Positions 27,763 through 38,048 of a DNA stretch of 64,000 nt are shown here, in pieces. The stretch spans positions 619,152 through 683,151 of the forward strand of contig NZ_QOCH01000013.1 of assembly GCF_003318275.1 (NCBI RefSeq). The letters are read 5' to 3'. This stretch comes from Marinobacter sp. F3R11 (GTDB lineage Bacteria > Pseudomonadota > Gammaproteobacteria > Pseudomonadales > Oleiphilaceae). The notes beneath the pieces are model-generated. The model was not told where the DNA came from. It searched no databases and saw only the letters and a program-made list of their open reading frames with translations. How positions within the stretch are numbered: position 1 is the first letter of the stretch; each line of letters opens with the position of its first letter. A program made the translations under genes and the position numbers.

Positions 27763-29766
27763 ATGTTCAGCAAAATCCTCATTGCCAACCGGGGCGAAAT
27801 CGCCTGCCGGGTTATCCAGACCGCACACCGAATGGGTATTCGCTGCGTCGCAGTTTATTCGGATGCAGACGCCAATGCCCATCACGTAACCATGGCAGAC
27901 GAAGCCTTTCACATAGGCCCGGCTCCCAGCTCTGAAAGCTACCTGCGCGGTGACAAAATTATAGAAGTCGCAAAGCAGAGTGGCGCACAGGCAATCCACC
28001 CGGGTTACGGTTTTCTTTCTGAAAACACCGGCTTTGCAGAGGCCTGCGAAGCCAACGATCTGGTATTTATCGGTCCGCCCTCCTCTGCCATTGCCGCGAT
28101 GGGTTCTAAATCAGCGGCCAAAGCCATTATGGAGAAAGCGGGCGTGCCCCTGGTACCCGGATACCATGGCGACGATCAGTCTCCGGAAACCCTGCGCGCA
28201 GAAGCAGAAAAATGCGGATTCCCTCTGCTTCTGAAAGCGGTCGCTGGTGGTGGCGGCAAAGGCATGCGCGTGGTTGAAAACATTGGCGAGTTTGACGACG
28301 CCCTCGCTGCTGCCAGGCGCGAAGCACAGAATGCGTTTGGTAATCCGGACATGCTGATTGAACGCTACCTGACCCAGCCGCGCCACGTAGAGATTCAGGT
28401 TTTCTGCGACCAGAGCGGCAAGGGTGTGTATCTGGCCGAACGCGATTGTTCGGTTCAGCGTCGTCACCAGAAAGTGCTGGAAGAAGCTCCGGCTCCGGGC
28501 CTGAGTGAAGAAACCCGCAAAGCCATGGGTGAGGCTGCGGTTAAAGCCGCCCAGGCCATAGATTATGTGGGCGCCGGCACCGTAGAGTTTCTCTACGATG
28601 TAGACGGTTCATTCTTCTTTATGGAAATGAATACCCGCCTGCAGGTAGAGCACCCGGTTACAGAAATGGTAACCGGCCAGGATCTGGTGGAATGGCAGCT
28701 GAAAGTGGCCTGGGGTGACCCTCTGCCGCTGGAGCAGTCTCAGGTAAAAACCCGTGGACATGCACTGGAAGCCCGTATTTATGCGGAAGACCCGGATCAG
28801 GATTTCCTGCCGGCCACCGGCAATCTGCGTTACCTGAGCACGCCCGATGAGAGCGCCCATGTGCGAGTGGACACCGGCGTGATCGAAGGCGATGAAATCA
28901 GCATTCACTACGACCCCATGATTGCCAAACTGATCGTGTGGGACGAAACCCGTGACCAGGCCATCAACCGCATGGTTCAGGCACTGGAGCATTACCGCAT
29001 TGCCGGTGTCAAAACCAACATCCGGTTCCTCCATGCACTGGCCGATGCCCAGCCGTTCCGGGAAGCCGACCTGACCACAGGCTTTATCGACAGCCACCGT
29101 GACTTGCTGTTCCCGAAATCGAAGCTGGACATCGATAAGGCACTGGTGCTGGCAGCTGGCTTCGTGTTGGAAGAGCGCAAATCCACAGAATCCGTGAGTA
29201 CCGATCCCTGGTCACCATTTGGCCGTCGCAACAGCTGGCGCCTGAACTCGGAATACGCTCAGCCTTTGCAGTTGCAGGTAGGTGAAGATATCCACGAACT
29301 GAAAATTCTCGAGCGGGATGACAACTATCAGGTATTCATAGATGGCGGCGTCTACTGCCTCACAGCAAGGCTTGATGACGACTACATGCAGGCGGTGGTC
29401 AATGGTCACCGGATCAGCATCCACGGCAACCTCCACAATGATCAGCTCGTACTCTTTTACGAGGGTGACACCTTCCAGTGCACTCTGTACCGGGAGAACT
29501 ATATTTCCGAAGACCTGGCGCCAGAAGGCGGGCTGACCGCACCGATGAATGGCACTATTGTGGCGGTGCAGGCCAAACCAGGTGATGCAGTTGTCGCCGG
29601 TCAGTCGCTGGTAATCATGGAAGCCATGAAAATGGAGCACGCCATCAAAGCACCCGCAGACGGCGTTGTCACCGAGGTTTTCTTCTCGGAAGGCGAGCAG
29701 GTTTCCGAAGGCGCGGAACTGATCGCTATCGAGATTGCAGAAGCAAACACCGGGGAGGCAGTCTGA
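27763..29766 (+). CDS. liuD: Methylcrotonyl-CoA carboxylase, biotin carboxylase (alpha) subunit
   Basis: Carboxylates biotin with ATP and bicarbonate. It has 667 residues. Order of domains: biotin carboxylase N-domain (residues 1-110, [16 protein letters not shown]), ATP-grasp (about 115-320, [10 protein letters not shown] and [15 protein letters not shown]), C-domain (about 335-445), a linker, and a C-terminal biotinyl domain with the biotin lysine in EAMKMEH near residue 622. All catalytic motifs are intact. Its stop codon overlaps the ATG of liuE by one base (TGATG). Confidence 0.96.
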   Translation: MFSKILIANRGEIACRVIQTAHRMGIRCVAVYSDADANAHHVTMADEAFHIGPAPSSESYLRGDKIIEVAKQSGAQAIHPGYGFLSENTGFAEACEANDLVFIGPPSSAIAAMGSKSAAKAIMEKAGVPLVPGYHGDDQSPETLRAEAEKCGFPLLLKAVAGGGGKGMRVVENIGEFDDALAAARREAQNAFGNPDMLIERYLTQPRHVEIQVFCDQSGKGVYLAERDCSVQRRHQKVLEEAPAPGLSEETRKAMGEAAVKAAQAIDYVGAGTVEFLYDVDGSFFFMEMNTRLQVEHPVTEMVTGQDLVEWQLKVAWGDPLPLEQSQVKTRGHALEARIYAEDPDQDFLPATGNLRYLSTPDESAHVRVDTGVIEGDEISIHYDPMIAKLIVWDETRDQAINRMVQALEHYRIAGVKTNIRFLHALADAQPFREADLTTGFIDSHRDLLFPKSKLDIDKALVLAAGFVLEERKSTESVSTDPWSPFGRRNSWRLNSEYAQPLQLQVGEDIHELKILERDDNYQVFIDGGVYCLTARLDDDYMQAVVNGHRISIHGNLHNDQLVLFYEGDTFQCTLYRENYISEDLAPEGGLTAPMNGTIVAVQAKPGDAVVAGQSLVIMEAMKMEHAIKAPADGVVTEVFFSEGEQVSEGAELIAIEIAEANTGEAV

Positions 29767-30665
29767 TGGCCTTCCCGGAACAGGTACGACTGGTTGAGAT
29801 GAGCCCTCGGGACGGCCTGCAGAATGAAGCCGGCCCGGTGATTGCCACCGATATCAAAACCGGATTGATTGACCGGCTGTCAGATTGCGGACTTACCCAC
29901 ATCGAATCCGCCAGCTTTGTGTCGCCCAAATGGGTGCCTCAAATGGGAGATGCGACTGAAGTCATGGCAGGCATTCATCGCAAACCAGGGGTGCGCTACT
30001 CAGTGCTTACGCCAAACCTCCGGGGGTTTAAGAGCGCCCTTGCAGCGGGCGTTGATGAAGTAGCAGTATTTGGCGCTGCATCCGAGTCCTTTAGCCAGAA
30101 GAACATCAACTGCTCCATTGCTGAAAGCCTGGAGCGCTTTCTGCCCGTAATGGAGGCTGCAAAGAAGCACAACATACCTGTGCGCGGCTATGTGTCCACC
30201 GTACTCGGATGCCCCTACGAGGGCGACATTGCACCGGAACAGGTGGCAAAAGTTGCAAAAGCCCTGGCCGACATGGGCTGCTATGAGATTTCACTGGGCG
30301 ACACCATCGGCACAGGCACACCGCTGAAAGCCAAACGCATGCTGGAGGCAGTGGCAAGTCATGTACCCATGGATCGCCTGGCGGCGCATTTTCACGATAC
30401 CTATGGTCAGGCACTGGCCAACCTTTATGCGGTACTGGAAGAAGGCATAGCGGTTATTGATGCATCTGTTGCCGGCCTGGGTGGTTGCCCCTATGCCAAC
30501 GGTGCTTCCGGTAACGTGGCAACCGAAGATGTTCTTTACATGCTCAACGGCCTGGAAATCCGCACAGGTGTAGACCTGAATAAACTCGTCGCCACCGGCA
30601 AATGGATCACCGGCCAACTCAATCGACACAACGGCTCCAAAGTGGGCCAGGCCCTACAATCCTGA
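29766..30665 (+). CDS. liuE: Hydroxymethylglutaryl-CoA lyase
   Basis: Cleaves HMG-CoA to acetoacetate and acetyl-CoA, the last step of leucine breakdown. A 299-residue TIM-barrel of the HMGL family. The metal/substrate motif SPRDGLQNE begins at residue 13. The HMG-CoA lyase signature loop [14 protein letters not shown] near residue 240 includes the reactive cysteine. Metal-ligand [12 protein letters not shown] is present. Start overlaps liuD, so translation is coupled. Acetoacetate must next be activated; a ligase lies two genes downstream. Confidence 0.96.
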   Translation: MAFPEQVRLVEMSPRDGLQNEAGPVIATDIKTGLIDRLSDCGLTHIESASFVSPKWVPQMGDATEVMAGIHRKPGVRYSVLTPNLRGFKSALAAGVDEVAVFGAASESFSQKNINCSIAESLERFLPVMEAAKKHNIPVRGYVSTVLGCPYEGDIAPEQVAKVAKALADMGCYEISLGDTIGTGTPLKAKRMLEAVASHVPMDRLAAHFHDTYGQALANLYAVLEEGIAVIDASVAGLGGCPYANGASGNVATEDVLYMLNGLEIRTGVDLNKLVATGKWITGQLNRHNGSKVGQALQS

Positions 30666-30674
30666 GGATGTGAC

Positions 30675-31253
30675 ATGACCAAAAATAAAAACGTCGTCGC
30701 ACTGGATCTTCCGATTCCTGATATGAAAGACCTGCCAGATGATGCCAGAAGGTATTTTGAAATCTGCATCGAAAAACTGGGAATGGTTCCGAATGTTCTC
30801 ACCGCTTTCAGCCAGAACCTGAAGCAACTGGATGGCTTCACGCGCTTCTACAACGAGTTAATGATGGGCGAGAGTGAGCTCAGCAAACTGGAACGGGAAA
30901 TGGTTGCGGTTGTAGTCTCGTCAGAAAACAAATGCTTCTACTGCCTGGTGGCTCACGGAGCCGCTGTGCGAGTCCTGAGCGGCGACCCGATACTGGGTGA
31001 GCACCTGGTGATGAACTACAGGTCTGCCAGACTGGATAAGCGCCAGCGCGCAATGCTCGATTTCGCATCTATCCTTACCCGTTCCCCTGCAACGGTTGCA
31101 GAAACCGAAGTGCAGGCCCTTCGGGATGCAGGCTTCAGCGATCGCGGCATATGGGATCTCAGCAACGTGATCGGTTTCTATAATATGTCTAACCGCGTAG
31201 CGATCGCCAGTGACATGCGCCCCAATACTGAATACCACAGCCAGAGTCGTTGA
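30675..31253 (+). CDS. AhpD-like peroxidase-related protein
   Basis: A 192-residue all-helical protein of the carboxymuconolactone decarboxylase/AhpD superfamily (uncharacterised peroxidase-related branch). The redox pair is Cys87-x-x-Cys90 in NKCFYCLVAHG, with the downstream histidine of the AhpD active site. It starts ten bases after the liuE stop with GAGGA nearby, so it belongs to the operon. A role in removing peroxides formed by acyl-CoA oxidation is possible but not shown by sequence. Confidence 0.85.
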   Translation: MTKNKNVVALDLPIPDMKDLPDDARRYFEICIEKLGMVPNVLTAFSQNLKQLDGFTRFYNELMMGESELSKLEREMVAVVVSSENKCFYCLVAHGAAVRVLSGDPILGEHLVMNYRSARLDKRQRAMLDFASILTRSPATVAETEVQALRDAGFSDRGIWDLSNVIGFYNMSNRVAIASDMRPNTEYHSQSR

Positions 31254-31304
31254 CAGGCTCGAAAACTCTCAGACCTCGATGACAAAAACAACCGGAGGCA
31301 AACA

Positions 31305-32990
31305 ATGAATCAGACTCTTCCAAGCTACACCAGCGGTACCTCCAAAACACCGTTGCTGGGCATGACCATCGGCGAAATGCTAGACCGCACAGCCGACAAG
31401 TACCCCGACACCGAAGCCCTTGTGTGTCTGCATCAGGACATACGCTGGACCTACAAGGAATTCCTTGCCAAGGTCAACGAGGCGGCCCGGGCTTTTCTGG
31501 CCATTGGCGTCAAGCGCGGTGATCGTGTGGGCATCTGGGCACCCAACCGGTATGAATGGACGGTTACCCAGTTTGCCACCGCCAAGGTCGGGGCCATTCT
31601 CGTAAACATCAACCCGGCCTATGGCATGTATGAGCTGGAATACGCCATGAACCTGGCGGGTATAAGCGTACTGGTCACAGCCGACAGCTTTAAAGCGTCC
31701 AACTACCGACAGACTCTCTACGATCTGGCGCCTGAGCTGAAAGCAGGCACTCCCGGAAAGATCAAAGCTCAACAGCTTTCTGATCTGCGCGCAGTGATCA
31801 ATCTGGATACTGAAAAGCACGCCGGCATGTGGAGCTGGGACGAGTTCACCGGCTTTGCGGGTGACGTCAGCCAAGACGAAGTAAACAAGGTACAGAGCCA
31901 ACTGCAGTTTGATGATCCCATCAATATCCAGTTCACTTCGGGTACAACGGGAAACCCAAAAGGCGCCACCCTCACCCACCACAACATTCTGAATAACGGA
32001 TTCTTTGTGGGTGAAAGTCAGGTTCTTACAGCGAAAGATCGCCTGGTCATTCCCGTGCCCCTGTATCACTGCTTCGGCATGGTTATGGGCAACCTGGGCT
32101 GCATTACTCACGGCTCCACCATGATCTACCCGGGAGAAGGCTTTGAACCGAAAGCGGTTCTGCAGGCTGTGCACCAGGAAAAGGCTACGGCGCTCTATGG
32201 TGTCCCCACCATGTTCATCGCAGAACTGGCCGAACCGGATTTCGGATCCTATGATCTTTCAACCCTTCGCACCGGCATCATGGCCGGGTCCATCTGCCCG
32301 GCGGAGGTGATGAAAAAGGTCAATGGCAAGATGAACATGAAAGAGGTTCAGATTGCCTATGGCATGACTGAAACCAGCCCGGTATCCACTCAGACCAGCT
32401 CCCTCGACCCCTTCGAGAAGCAAGTCACCACCGTGGGCCGCACGCAGCCTCACCTGGAAACAAAAATTGTCGACCCGGGAACCGGTAACGTGGTGCCCCG
32501 TGGCGAAATTGGTGAATTGTGCACCCGCGGCTATAGCGTGATGCTGAAATACTGGAACAACGAAGAAAAAACCCGCGAAGCCATAGATGACGCCGGCTGG
32601 ATGCACACAGGCGACCTGGCAACCATGGACGAAGAAGGCTATGTTCAGATTGTCGGCCGAATCAAGGATATGGTAATTCGCGGTGGTGAAAACATCTATC
32701 CGAAAGAAATCGAGGAATTCCTCTACACCCACCCTTCTATCGAAGAAGTTCAGGTAACCGGTATTCCCGACGACAAGTTCGGTGAAGAACTGATCGCCTG
32801 GGTAAAACTGCGCCCGGATGCTGACCCGGTAGATGCTGATGACCTGGTAGCCTTCTGCAAGGGCAAGATTGCCCACTTCAAGATCCCCCGGAATTACAAA
32901 TTCGTGGATGAGTTCCCGATGACGGTGACCGGCAAGATTCAGAAGTTCAAGATGCGGGAGATCTCCATTGAGGAAATGGGCCTGAAGTAA
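31305..32990 (+). CDS. Acyl-CoA synthetase (AMP-forming), ACSF2-like
   Basis: A 561-residue ANL ligase. P-loop [18 protein letters not shown] (about residues 214-231), then [31 protein letters not shown] and catalytic lysine in [12 protein letters not shown]. Full length and motif set resemble mammalian ACSF2 and bacterial FadD3-type proteins. Ribosome site GGAGG lies upstream. It closes the liu operon, and a terminator follows at 33020. It could activate acetoacetate or a branched acid, linking HMG-CoA lyase output to thiolase (inference). Confidence 0.9.
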   Translation: MNQTLPSYTSGTSKTPLLGMTIGEMLDRTADKYPDTEALVCLHQDIRWTYKEFLAKVNEAARAFLAIGVKRGDRVGIWAPNRYEWTVTQFATAKVGAILVNINPAYGMYELEYAMNLAGISVLVTADSFKASNYRQTLYDLAPELKAGTPGKIKAQQLSDLRAVINLDTEKHAGMWSWDEFTGFAGDVSQDEVNKVQSQLQFDDPINIQFTSGTTGNPKGATLTHHNILNNGFFVGESQVLTAKDRLVIPVPLYHCFGMVMGNLGCITHGSTMIYPGEGFEPKAVLQAVHQEKATALYGVPTMFIAELAEPDFGSYDLSTLRTGIMAGSICPAEVMKKVNGKMNMKEVQIAYGMTETSPVSTQTSSLDPFEKQVTTVGRTQPHLETKIVDPGTGNVVPRGEIGELCTRGYSVMLKYWNNEEKTREAIDDAGWMHTGDLATMDEEGYVQIVGRIKDMVIRGGENIYPKEIEEFLYTHPSIEEVQVTGIPDDKFGEELIAWVKLRPDADPVDADDLVAFCKGKIAHFKIPRNYKFVDEFPMTVTGKIQKFKMREISIEEMGLK

Positions 32991-33019
32991 ACCCTTGGCC
33001 TTTTCCCGTAAACTTTCAT

Positions 33020-33044
33020 AGCCCTGGTGATGCCGGGGCTTTTT
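33020..33044 (+). terminator. Rho-independent terminator of the liu operon
   Basis: AGCCCTGG (33020-33027) pairs with CCGGGGCT (33033-33040) with one G-U pair around a five-base loop, followed immediately by TTTTATT. It lies 30 bases after the ligase stop codon. Confidence 0.82.
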
Positions 33045-33135
33045 ATTGTGCCTCTGCTAAAGTCCATAAAGCGGCAAGCAAATGCATTGAGCTATGGCTG
33101 GGCCGCCCCATATTGATCAAGGACACACTATCGCT

Positions 33136-34761
33136 ATGAGCAGCCCCAAACCGAGTACCCTCCGTGTTGGCCGTCGCTATCGCGCCAACCGGCTTAACGG
33201 CCCTTACGATGCCATTATCATTGGCTCCGGCATTGGCGGTCTCACAGCTGCTGCCTGTATGAGCAAGATGGGCAAAAAGGTCCTGGTCCTTGAACAGCAC
33301 TACACTGCAGGCGGCTTTACCCACAGCTACGACCGTAACGGCTATGAGTGGGACGTAGGTGTGCACTACATAGGCGACATGGGCTCAGACCAGACAATGG
33401 GCAAGCGCCTGTTTGACCACATTACCGATGGCCAGCTGCACTGGGCGCCCCTGGATGCCCATTACGACCGTATTTTCCTGGGCGACAGACACGTAGATCT
33501 GGTCGCCGGCCCGAAGGCCTTTCGTGCGGAACTGGTGAAAACCTTCCCGGAAGAAGAAAAGGCCATAGACACATATTTGGATTACCTGCGCCAGGTAGCC
33601 AAGGCCATGCCGGGAATTGTTCTGGGTAAGGTTCTGCCGGATATGGCTGCAGGCCCGCTGAGCATGCTCACCAAACGCCGCGCCCCCGATTTCCTGAACA
33701 AGCCTACCCGCGAGGTGCTGGAGAGCATTACCGGCAATCAGGAACTGATTGCTGTGCTTACCGGCCAGTGGGGAGATAACGGCCTGCCGCCTGCGGAGTC
33801 CAGCTTCATCATTCACTCACTGATTGCCCGCCATTACCTGCACGGTGGTTACTACCCTGTCGGTGGTGCTTCAGAAATGGCCAAGACAATCATCCCGGTA
33901 GTTCAGAAAAGCGGTGGCGAAGTTTTCACCTACGCCGACGTAACCGGCATTCTGATCGAGAAAGGCAAAGCTGTGGGCGTTCGCATGGCAGACGGCGCAG
34001 AGATTCGCTCGCCGCTGGTCATCAGCAACGCCGGAGTGTTCAATACCTTTAACAAACTGCTGCCCAAGGAGGCGCCGGACTGGGACTACTATCAGGACAA
34101 GCTGACTACCGTGAAGCGCTCCATGGCCAGTAACTGCCTGTATATCGGCCTGCAGGATACTGCTGAGAACCTCGGACTGCCAAAAACCAACTACTGGATC
34201 TACCCCGGAGCGGATTACGAAAAACAGATTCAGGACTTCATGGCCAACCCGGAGGCCAATGACATACCTCTGACCTATATTTCGTTCCCCTCCGCCAAAG
34301 ACCCCGGCTTTACCGACCGCTACCCTGGCCGGGCCACCATCGAGATAGTGGCACCAGGACCCTTCGAATGGTACGAAAGCTGGGCCGACAAAACCTGGGG
34401 CAAGCGCGGTGAAGATTACGAGGCAAAAAAAGAAGAATACGCCCAACGTCTGTTGAAAAAACTATACGAGAAGTTTCCGCACCTTGAAGGCAAAGTAGAC
34501 TATTACGAGTTATCTACTCCACTTTCCACGGATTACTTCTGCCGTTACAGCAAAGGGGAAATCTACGGCCTGGACCACACTCCGGACCGCTTCGAGCTGG
34601 ACTGGCTGAAGCCCAAAACCCGCATCCCCGGCCTGTACCTCACAGGCCAGGACATCATGACCTGTGGTGTCGTCGGCGCAATGCTTGGTGGCTTACTGAC
34701 AACGATTGCCGTCAGTGGTTTCAAGGGGCTTCCGCTTGCGAAGAAGATATTTGTGGGCTAA
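33136..34761 (+). CDS. FAD-dependent carotenoid-desaturase/retinol-saturase-like oxidoreductase
   Basis: A 541-residue flavoprotein with the N-terminal Rossmann motif GSGIGGLTAAA (30-40) followed by VLVLEQHYTAGG, typical of phytoene desaturase and all-trans-retinol 13,14-reductase relatives. The second conserved region RIPGLYLTGQDIMTCGVVGAMLGG near the C-terminus also fits. The frame runs back to 33094; ATG 33136 is preferred because AAGGA lies upstream, though at a long 12-base distance, so the start is uncertain. No carotenoid genes are near. The substrate is unknown; the liu terminator upstream makes it a separate unit. Confidence 0.8.
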   Translation: MSSPKPSTLRVGRRYRANRLNGPYDAIIIGSGIGGLTAAACMSKMGKKVLVLEQHYTAGGFTHSYDRNGYEWDVGVHYIGDMGSDQTMGKRLFDHITDGQLHWAPLDAHYDRIFLGDRHVDLVAGPKAFRAELVKTFPEEEKAIDTYLDYLRQVAKAMPGIVLGKVLPDMAAGPLSMLTKRRAPDFLNKPTREVLESITGNQELIAVLTGQWGDNGLPPAESSFIIHSLIARHYLHGGYYPVGGASEMAKTIIPVVQKSGGEVFTYADVTGILIEKGKAVGVRMADGAEIRSPLVISNAGVFNTFNKLLPKEAPDWDYYQDKLTTVKRSMASNCLYIGLQDTAENLGLPKTNYWIYPGADYEKQIQDFMANPEANDIPLTYISFPSAKDPGFTDRYPGRATIEIVAPGPFEWYESWADKTWGKRGEDYEAKKEEYAQRLLKKLYEKFPHLEGKVDYYELSTPLSTDYFCRYSKGEIYGLDHTPDRFELDWLKPKTRIPGLYLTGQDIMTCGVVGAMLGGLLTTIAVSGFKGLPLAKKIFVG

Positions 34762-34840
34762 TAAACAGGCGTAATCCCGGCGGTGCTGCTGAAACGCAGG
34801 CGCCGGAATCCATGCAAATCTGTTGCACAACCGGGGCCAT

Positions 34841-35071
34841 ATGAAAACCATCGGATTAATCGGCGGCATGAGCTGGGAATCTACCCAGACCTATTACCGC
34901 CTGATCAACCAGCAAGTCCGGGAACGCCTTGGCGGGCTTCACTCGGCCAGGATCCTGCTCTACAGCGTAGACTTTGCCGAGATTGAAGCGCTCCAGCACA
35001 AGGGGGACTGGAACGGTAGGGCAGAAATACTGACATTGGCAGCGCAAGCCGTCGAGCTGGCACTCAGATAG
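34841..35071 (+). pseudogene. Truncated aspartate/glutamate racemase fragment
   Basis: Seventy-six codons matching the N-terminus of the aspartate/glutamate racemase family (about 230 residues): MKTIGLIGGMSWESTQTYY, then LINQQVRERLGGLHSA and VDFAEIEALQ. The frame stops after VELALR. The expected continuation with the catalytic cysteine (family form IATNTMH) is missing in all frames before the next gene. ATG 34841 follows an upstream in-frame ATG at 34823 and is preferred by alignment to the family start. Most of the gene has been deleted, probably in the same event that brought the convergent TPR gene close. Confidence 0.82.
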
Positions 35072-35131
35072 CCAGCTATGGTTACCCGCTGTATGGGCGC
35101 AGAGAAAGTGTCACACGGCATGTGCATGCTC

Positions 35132-36748
35132 TCAGCCAGAGCTCAGTGCCTGAAGCTGCTTATAAGCCTTCGCTGCGCCTTTGGTACCAAGTTCTACCGC
35201 ACGTTTTGCATCTTTTTTCGCCGCGTCGAAATCCTGAAGATGATAGTAGGTTCCGGAGCGTTCAAGATATGCCCTGCCATCGTCAGGATTGTATGACAGG
35301 TAGCGCGCCCAGTAATCCAGGATGTCCTGAGTTTTACCCATCTTGAACAGTGCGTAATCCACGGCCTTGTAATAATCAAAGGTTGCAGGGCTCAAGCTTA
35401 TTGCCTTATCAAGAGCCTCCCTGGCCTCCGCAAACTTATTGTTCGCGATTAATTGCTTGGCAAAATTAAATAGAGAAGCCGGGTCCCGTGCATCAACTTC
35501 CGTGCTGGCTGTGGTGTCCGGCTCAAAGAACTCAGAATCAGGATGGCGAGCAATAGACAACAAGCTCTGCCGTAGTCGCTCTGTCGGTTCATGATCAGGA
35601 TCCAGAGCGCTTGCACGTTCAACATCTTTGAATGCCTGATCATAATGTTTCAATCCGGCGTATATGCGAGCACGAGTAAGAAAATAGCTACTGTTATCTT
35701 CTTCCAGAGCAATGGCCGTATTTGCATCCTTAAGGGCACGTTCAGGATTATTCAGGCGCCGGTAGGTTTTCGCCCGCAAATGAAACGTTCGCGCATCTCC
35801 ATCCCGCTCTATTGCTATATCCAGCAACTCCAGGGCTTTTTCATACTCTCCATTGATATAGGACATGCGCCCCGCTTCATAAGCCGCATATTCAAGCAGC
35901 CGCCTGATATTCGGATTCCGGTTAGCCTGGGCCTGCGCGCTCTGGGCAAAGCCCAGCATTGAGATCACTGAGCCCCCCCACTTTGGATCCAGAGTTTCAA
36001 GATAGAATTTACGCGCGATATAGTTAGCCGGGTACCGGCCATTTGCAACCTCAAGTGCCTCCTGCGCCACTGCGTACTTCCCTTTAGCTTTCGCCGCATT
36101 GATCTTCAGACAATAAGCCCAAAGAGCCTGAGGCTCTATGGACAGCGCGCGCTCAACATCCGAGTTCGCAAGAGCCAGCCACAGATTCATGTGGTCAATA
36201 TTTTCCTGAGGCGTTTTGTCGATATAGGCTCCGCCCCTGGCGTCCCAGGCACGGGAAATCCGGTAGCTTGCACGCGCAAGATAGGATGTATCGGTATCAG
36301 GGAAAAGGGACACCCAATCATCGAATATTGCCTCCCAATGGCTCTCGCTCAGCCAGAACGCCCGGTAAGCAGCCTGCAACTCAACGTCCTGACTGATATC
36401 GCTCTGGACAGTAACCTGCAGCTTTGAGAGCAGATCGTTAAGCTGGCTGAAGTTCCGGGCTTCCAGCATGCGCCTTATCTTCAGAGATTCGCTTGAGGCA
36501 GGATGATTGTAGTTCATCCGAGTCACTGCCACGCCTGGCTGCTGGGTTTCCGCATGAGTGGATTGGGGCCCGGGAGTTCGAGTTGGTTTTGCAGGCTCTA
36601 TCTTCTTCACCGAGGACACTTTCTTTTGCGGTGGTCTGTCGCTGAAATGATGCCGACCAGCCTCATCAACCCATTGGTACACCTGCGCCTGGGCAAGTGA
36701 AGACACAGCAAGCATAAACAACAGACTACACTGCAAAATATTAGACAC
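35132..36748 (-). CDS. Exported DUF4124 and TPR-repeat protein
   Basis: A 538-residue protein with a signal peptide (residues 1-21, cut near SLAQA-Q) and a DUF4124 motif, VYQWVDEAGRHHFSDRPP (about 23-40). A Pro/Thr-rich linker follows, then an extended region of helical repeats. The C-terminal half contains clear TPR units, such as GEYEKALELLDIAIERDGDA, NPERALKDANTAIALEEDNS and HYDQAFKDVERASALDPDHE. Probably periplasmic and acting in protein-protein contact. Start ATG 36748. No partner is obvious nearby; it is flanked by the racemase fragment and the liv terminator. Function not recognised. Confidence 0.85.
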   Translation of the reverse strand: MSNILQCSLLFMLAVSSLAQAQVYQWVDEAGRHHFSDRPPQKKVSSVKKIEPAKPTRTPGPQSTHAETQQPGVAVTRMNYNHPASSESLKIRRMLEARNFSQLNDLLSKLQVTVQSDISQDVELQAAYRAFWLSESHWEAIFDDWVSLFPDTDTSYLARASYRISRAWDARGGAYIDKTPQENIDHMNLWLALANSDVERALSIEPQALWAYCLKINAAKAKGKYAVAQEALEVANGRYPANYIARKFYLETLDPKWGGSVISMLGFAQSAQAQANRNPNIRRLLEYAAYEAGRMSYINGEYEKALELLDIAIERDGDARTFHLRAKTYRRLNNPERALKDANTAIALEEDNSSYFLTRARIYAGLKHYDQAFKDVERASALDPDHEPTERLRQSLLSIARHPDSEFFEPDTTASTEVDARDPASLFNFAKQLIANNKFAEAREALDKAISLSPATFDYYKAVDYALFKMGKTQDILDYWARYLSYNPDDGRAYLERSGTYYHLQDFDAAKKDAKRAVELGTKGAAKAYKQLQALSSG

Positions 36749-36992
36749 AAATACTCCTTGTCAGCTTCTTCCCCCGAGGTCTTGAACTGCCCCATTGGGT
36801 AATCGGTACCAGACTAACGCGTAAGCAGCAGATTCTAGTGGTACACGGTCACATATTGTTAACGTGGCCCACCCCTGACCTGCCTCACTGCTTCCGTAAA
36901 TGCAGTGATAAGGGCATCGTCAGCCGTGTCATCCGCTCCATAGGCTGAAAACTGTATACGCAACCGGTAGAAATAAAGTTGCGGCCAGATAT
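36749..36992. other. Intergenic region, possible decayed coding remnant
   Basis: About 300 bases lie between the TPR gene and livM. On the minus strand 37005-36859 is open for 48 codons from a GTG and gives a protein-like peptide (YFYRLRIQFSAYGADDTADD), but it begins inside the terminator hairpin and lacks a ribosome site. It is probably a remnant or chance. No RNA gene was recognised. The promoter of the TPR gene presumably lies in the part near 36760-36860. Confidence 0.3.
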
Positions 36993-37026
36993 AAAAAAAG
37001 GCCACTCATGAAAGTGGCCCTTTGTT
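36991..37026 (-). terminator. Terminator of the liv operon
   Basis: GGCCACT (37000-37006) and AGTGGCC (37013-37019) form a perfect stem. Read on the minus strand the stem is followed by seven T residues (plus-strand 36993-36999). It lies about 30 bases beyond the livM stop. A second perfect hairpin, TGCCGGAA-C-TTCCGGCA at 37034-37050, abuts the stop codon. Confidence 0.85.
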
Positions 37027-37050
37027 TTTTACCTGCCGGAACTTCCGGCA

Positions 37051-38046
37051 CTACCCCATATTTTTCCTCACAAATCTCTGCACCTCGCCCACAATACCGC
37101 TGCGGAAGGCCAGCACTGTCAGTACAAAGATGCCACCGAGAATCGGGTCTACCCAGTCCCGGAGCGGGCCTTGTGCGAGCTGGTACTCGATATTGACCAC
37201 AAACATTGCACCTATAACCGGCCCCAGCAATGTGCCCATGCCGCCCACCAGGGTCATGAGAATGACCTCACCGGACATATGCCAGTGTGCATCATTCAGG
37301 GACGCCAACTGGAAAACCACAGACTTCATGGAGCCGGCCAGTCCGGCAAGTGCAGCGGATATTACAAAAGCCAGAACCTTGTATCGATCCACTTTGTAGC
37401 CCAGAGATACAGCACGGGGCTCATTCTGTTTGATGGCTTTAAGTACCTGGCCATAAGGACTGCTTACAATGCGCTGAACAAGCAAGTAGCACCCAAGGAA
37501 GACCGCCAGCACGAAGTAATACATATTCAGGTTGTCTTCAAGATTGATCAGCCCGAACAGCTCACCTCGTGGAACGCCATGCATACCATCCTCGCCGCCG
37601 GTAAATGACGACTGCACGAAGAAGAAGAACACCAGCTGGGCTAGAGCCAGAGTAACCATGGCAAAGTAGATGCCCTGGCGACGGATCGACAGCAGAGCAA
37701 AGCCCAGCCCAAGCACTGTGGACACCAATGTTCCCGCAATGATGCCCATCTCCGTGGTGAGACCACTGAAGTTACTGAGCAGGTAACCGGTGGTATAACC
37801 GCCCGTGGCCAGAAACGCCGCGTGCCCGAAAGACAGCAAACCGGTGAACCCGAACAACAGGTTGAAGGCTACCGCAAACAGCGCGAAGCAAAGGATTTTC
37901 ATCAGGAACACCGGATACATTACAAACGGTGCCAGCAGCAAAAGTACAAGCAGAACTCCGTTGAGCATCAGCTTTCTGCGATCCTCAGTTTTCTGCTGCT
38001 GCAGGATGGATTTATGAATATCAGACTGAATATCGGTCTGGCTCAT
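37051..38046 (-). CDS. livM: Branched-chain-type ABC permease
   Basis: A 331-residue inner-membrane permease of the LivM class, with about eight to nine membrane segments. It has the conserved FNLLFGFTGLLSFGHAAFLATGGY and the loop KAIKQNEPRAVSLGYKVDRYKVLAFVISAALAGLAG. Its N-terminal cytoplasmic tail of about 25 residues is charged. It forms the pore with LivH, whose stop lies two bases upstream. Last gene of the operon, with a terminator after it. Confidence 0.93.
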   Translation of the reverse strand: MSQTDIQSDIHKSILQQQKTEDRRKLMLNGVLLVLLLLAPFVMYPVFLMKILCFALFAVAFNLLFGFTGLLSFGHAAFLATGGYTTGYLLSNFSGLTTEMGIIAGTLVSTVLGLGFALLSIRRQGIYFAMVTLALAQLVFFFFVQSSFTGGEDGMHGVPRGELFGLINLEDNLNMYYFVLAVFLGCYLLVQRIVSSPYGQVLKAIKQNEPRAVSLGYKVDRYKVLAFVISAALAGLAGSMKSVVFQLASLNDAHWHMSGEVILMTLVGGMGTLLGPVIGAMFVVNIEYQLAQGPLRDWVDPILGGIFVLTVLAFRSGIVGEVQRFVRKNMG

Positions 38047-38048
38047 GG

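Noticed and set aside
36859..37005. 48-codon minus-strand frame with a protein-like sequence between the TPR gene and livM
   Set aside because: It starts from GTG inside the terminator hairpin, has no ribosome site and no recognised family.
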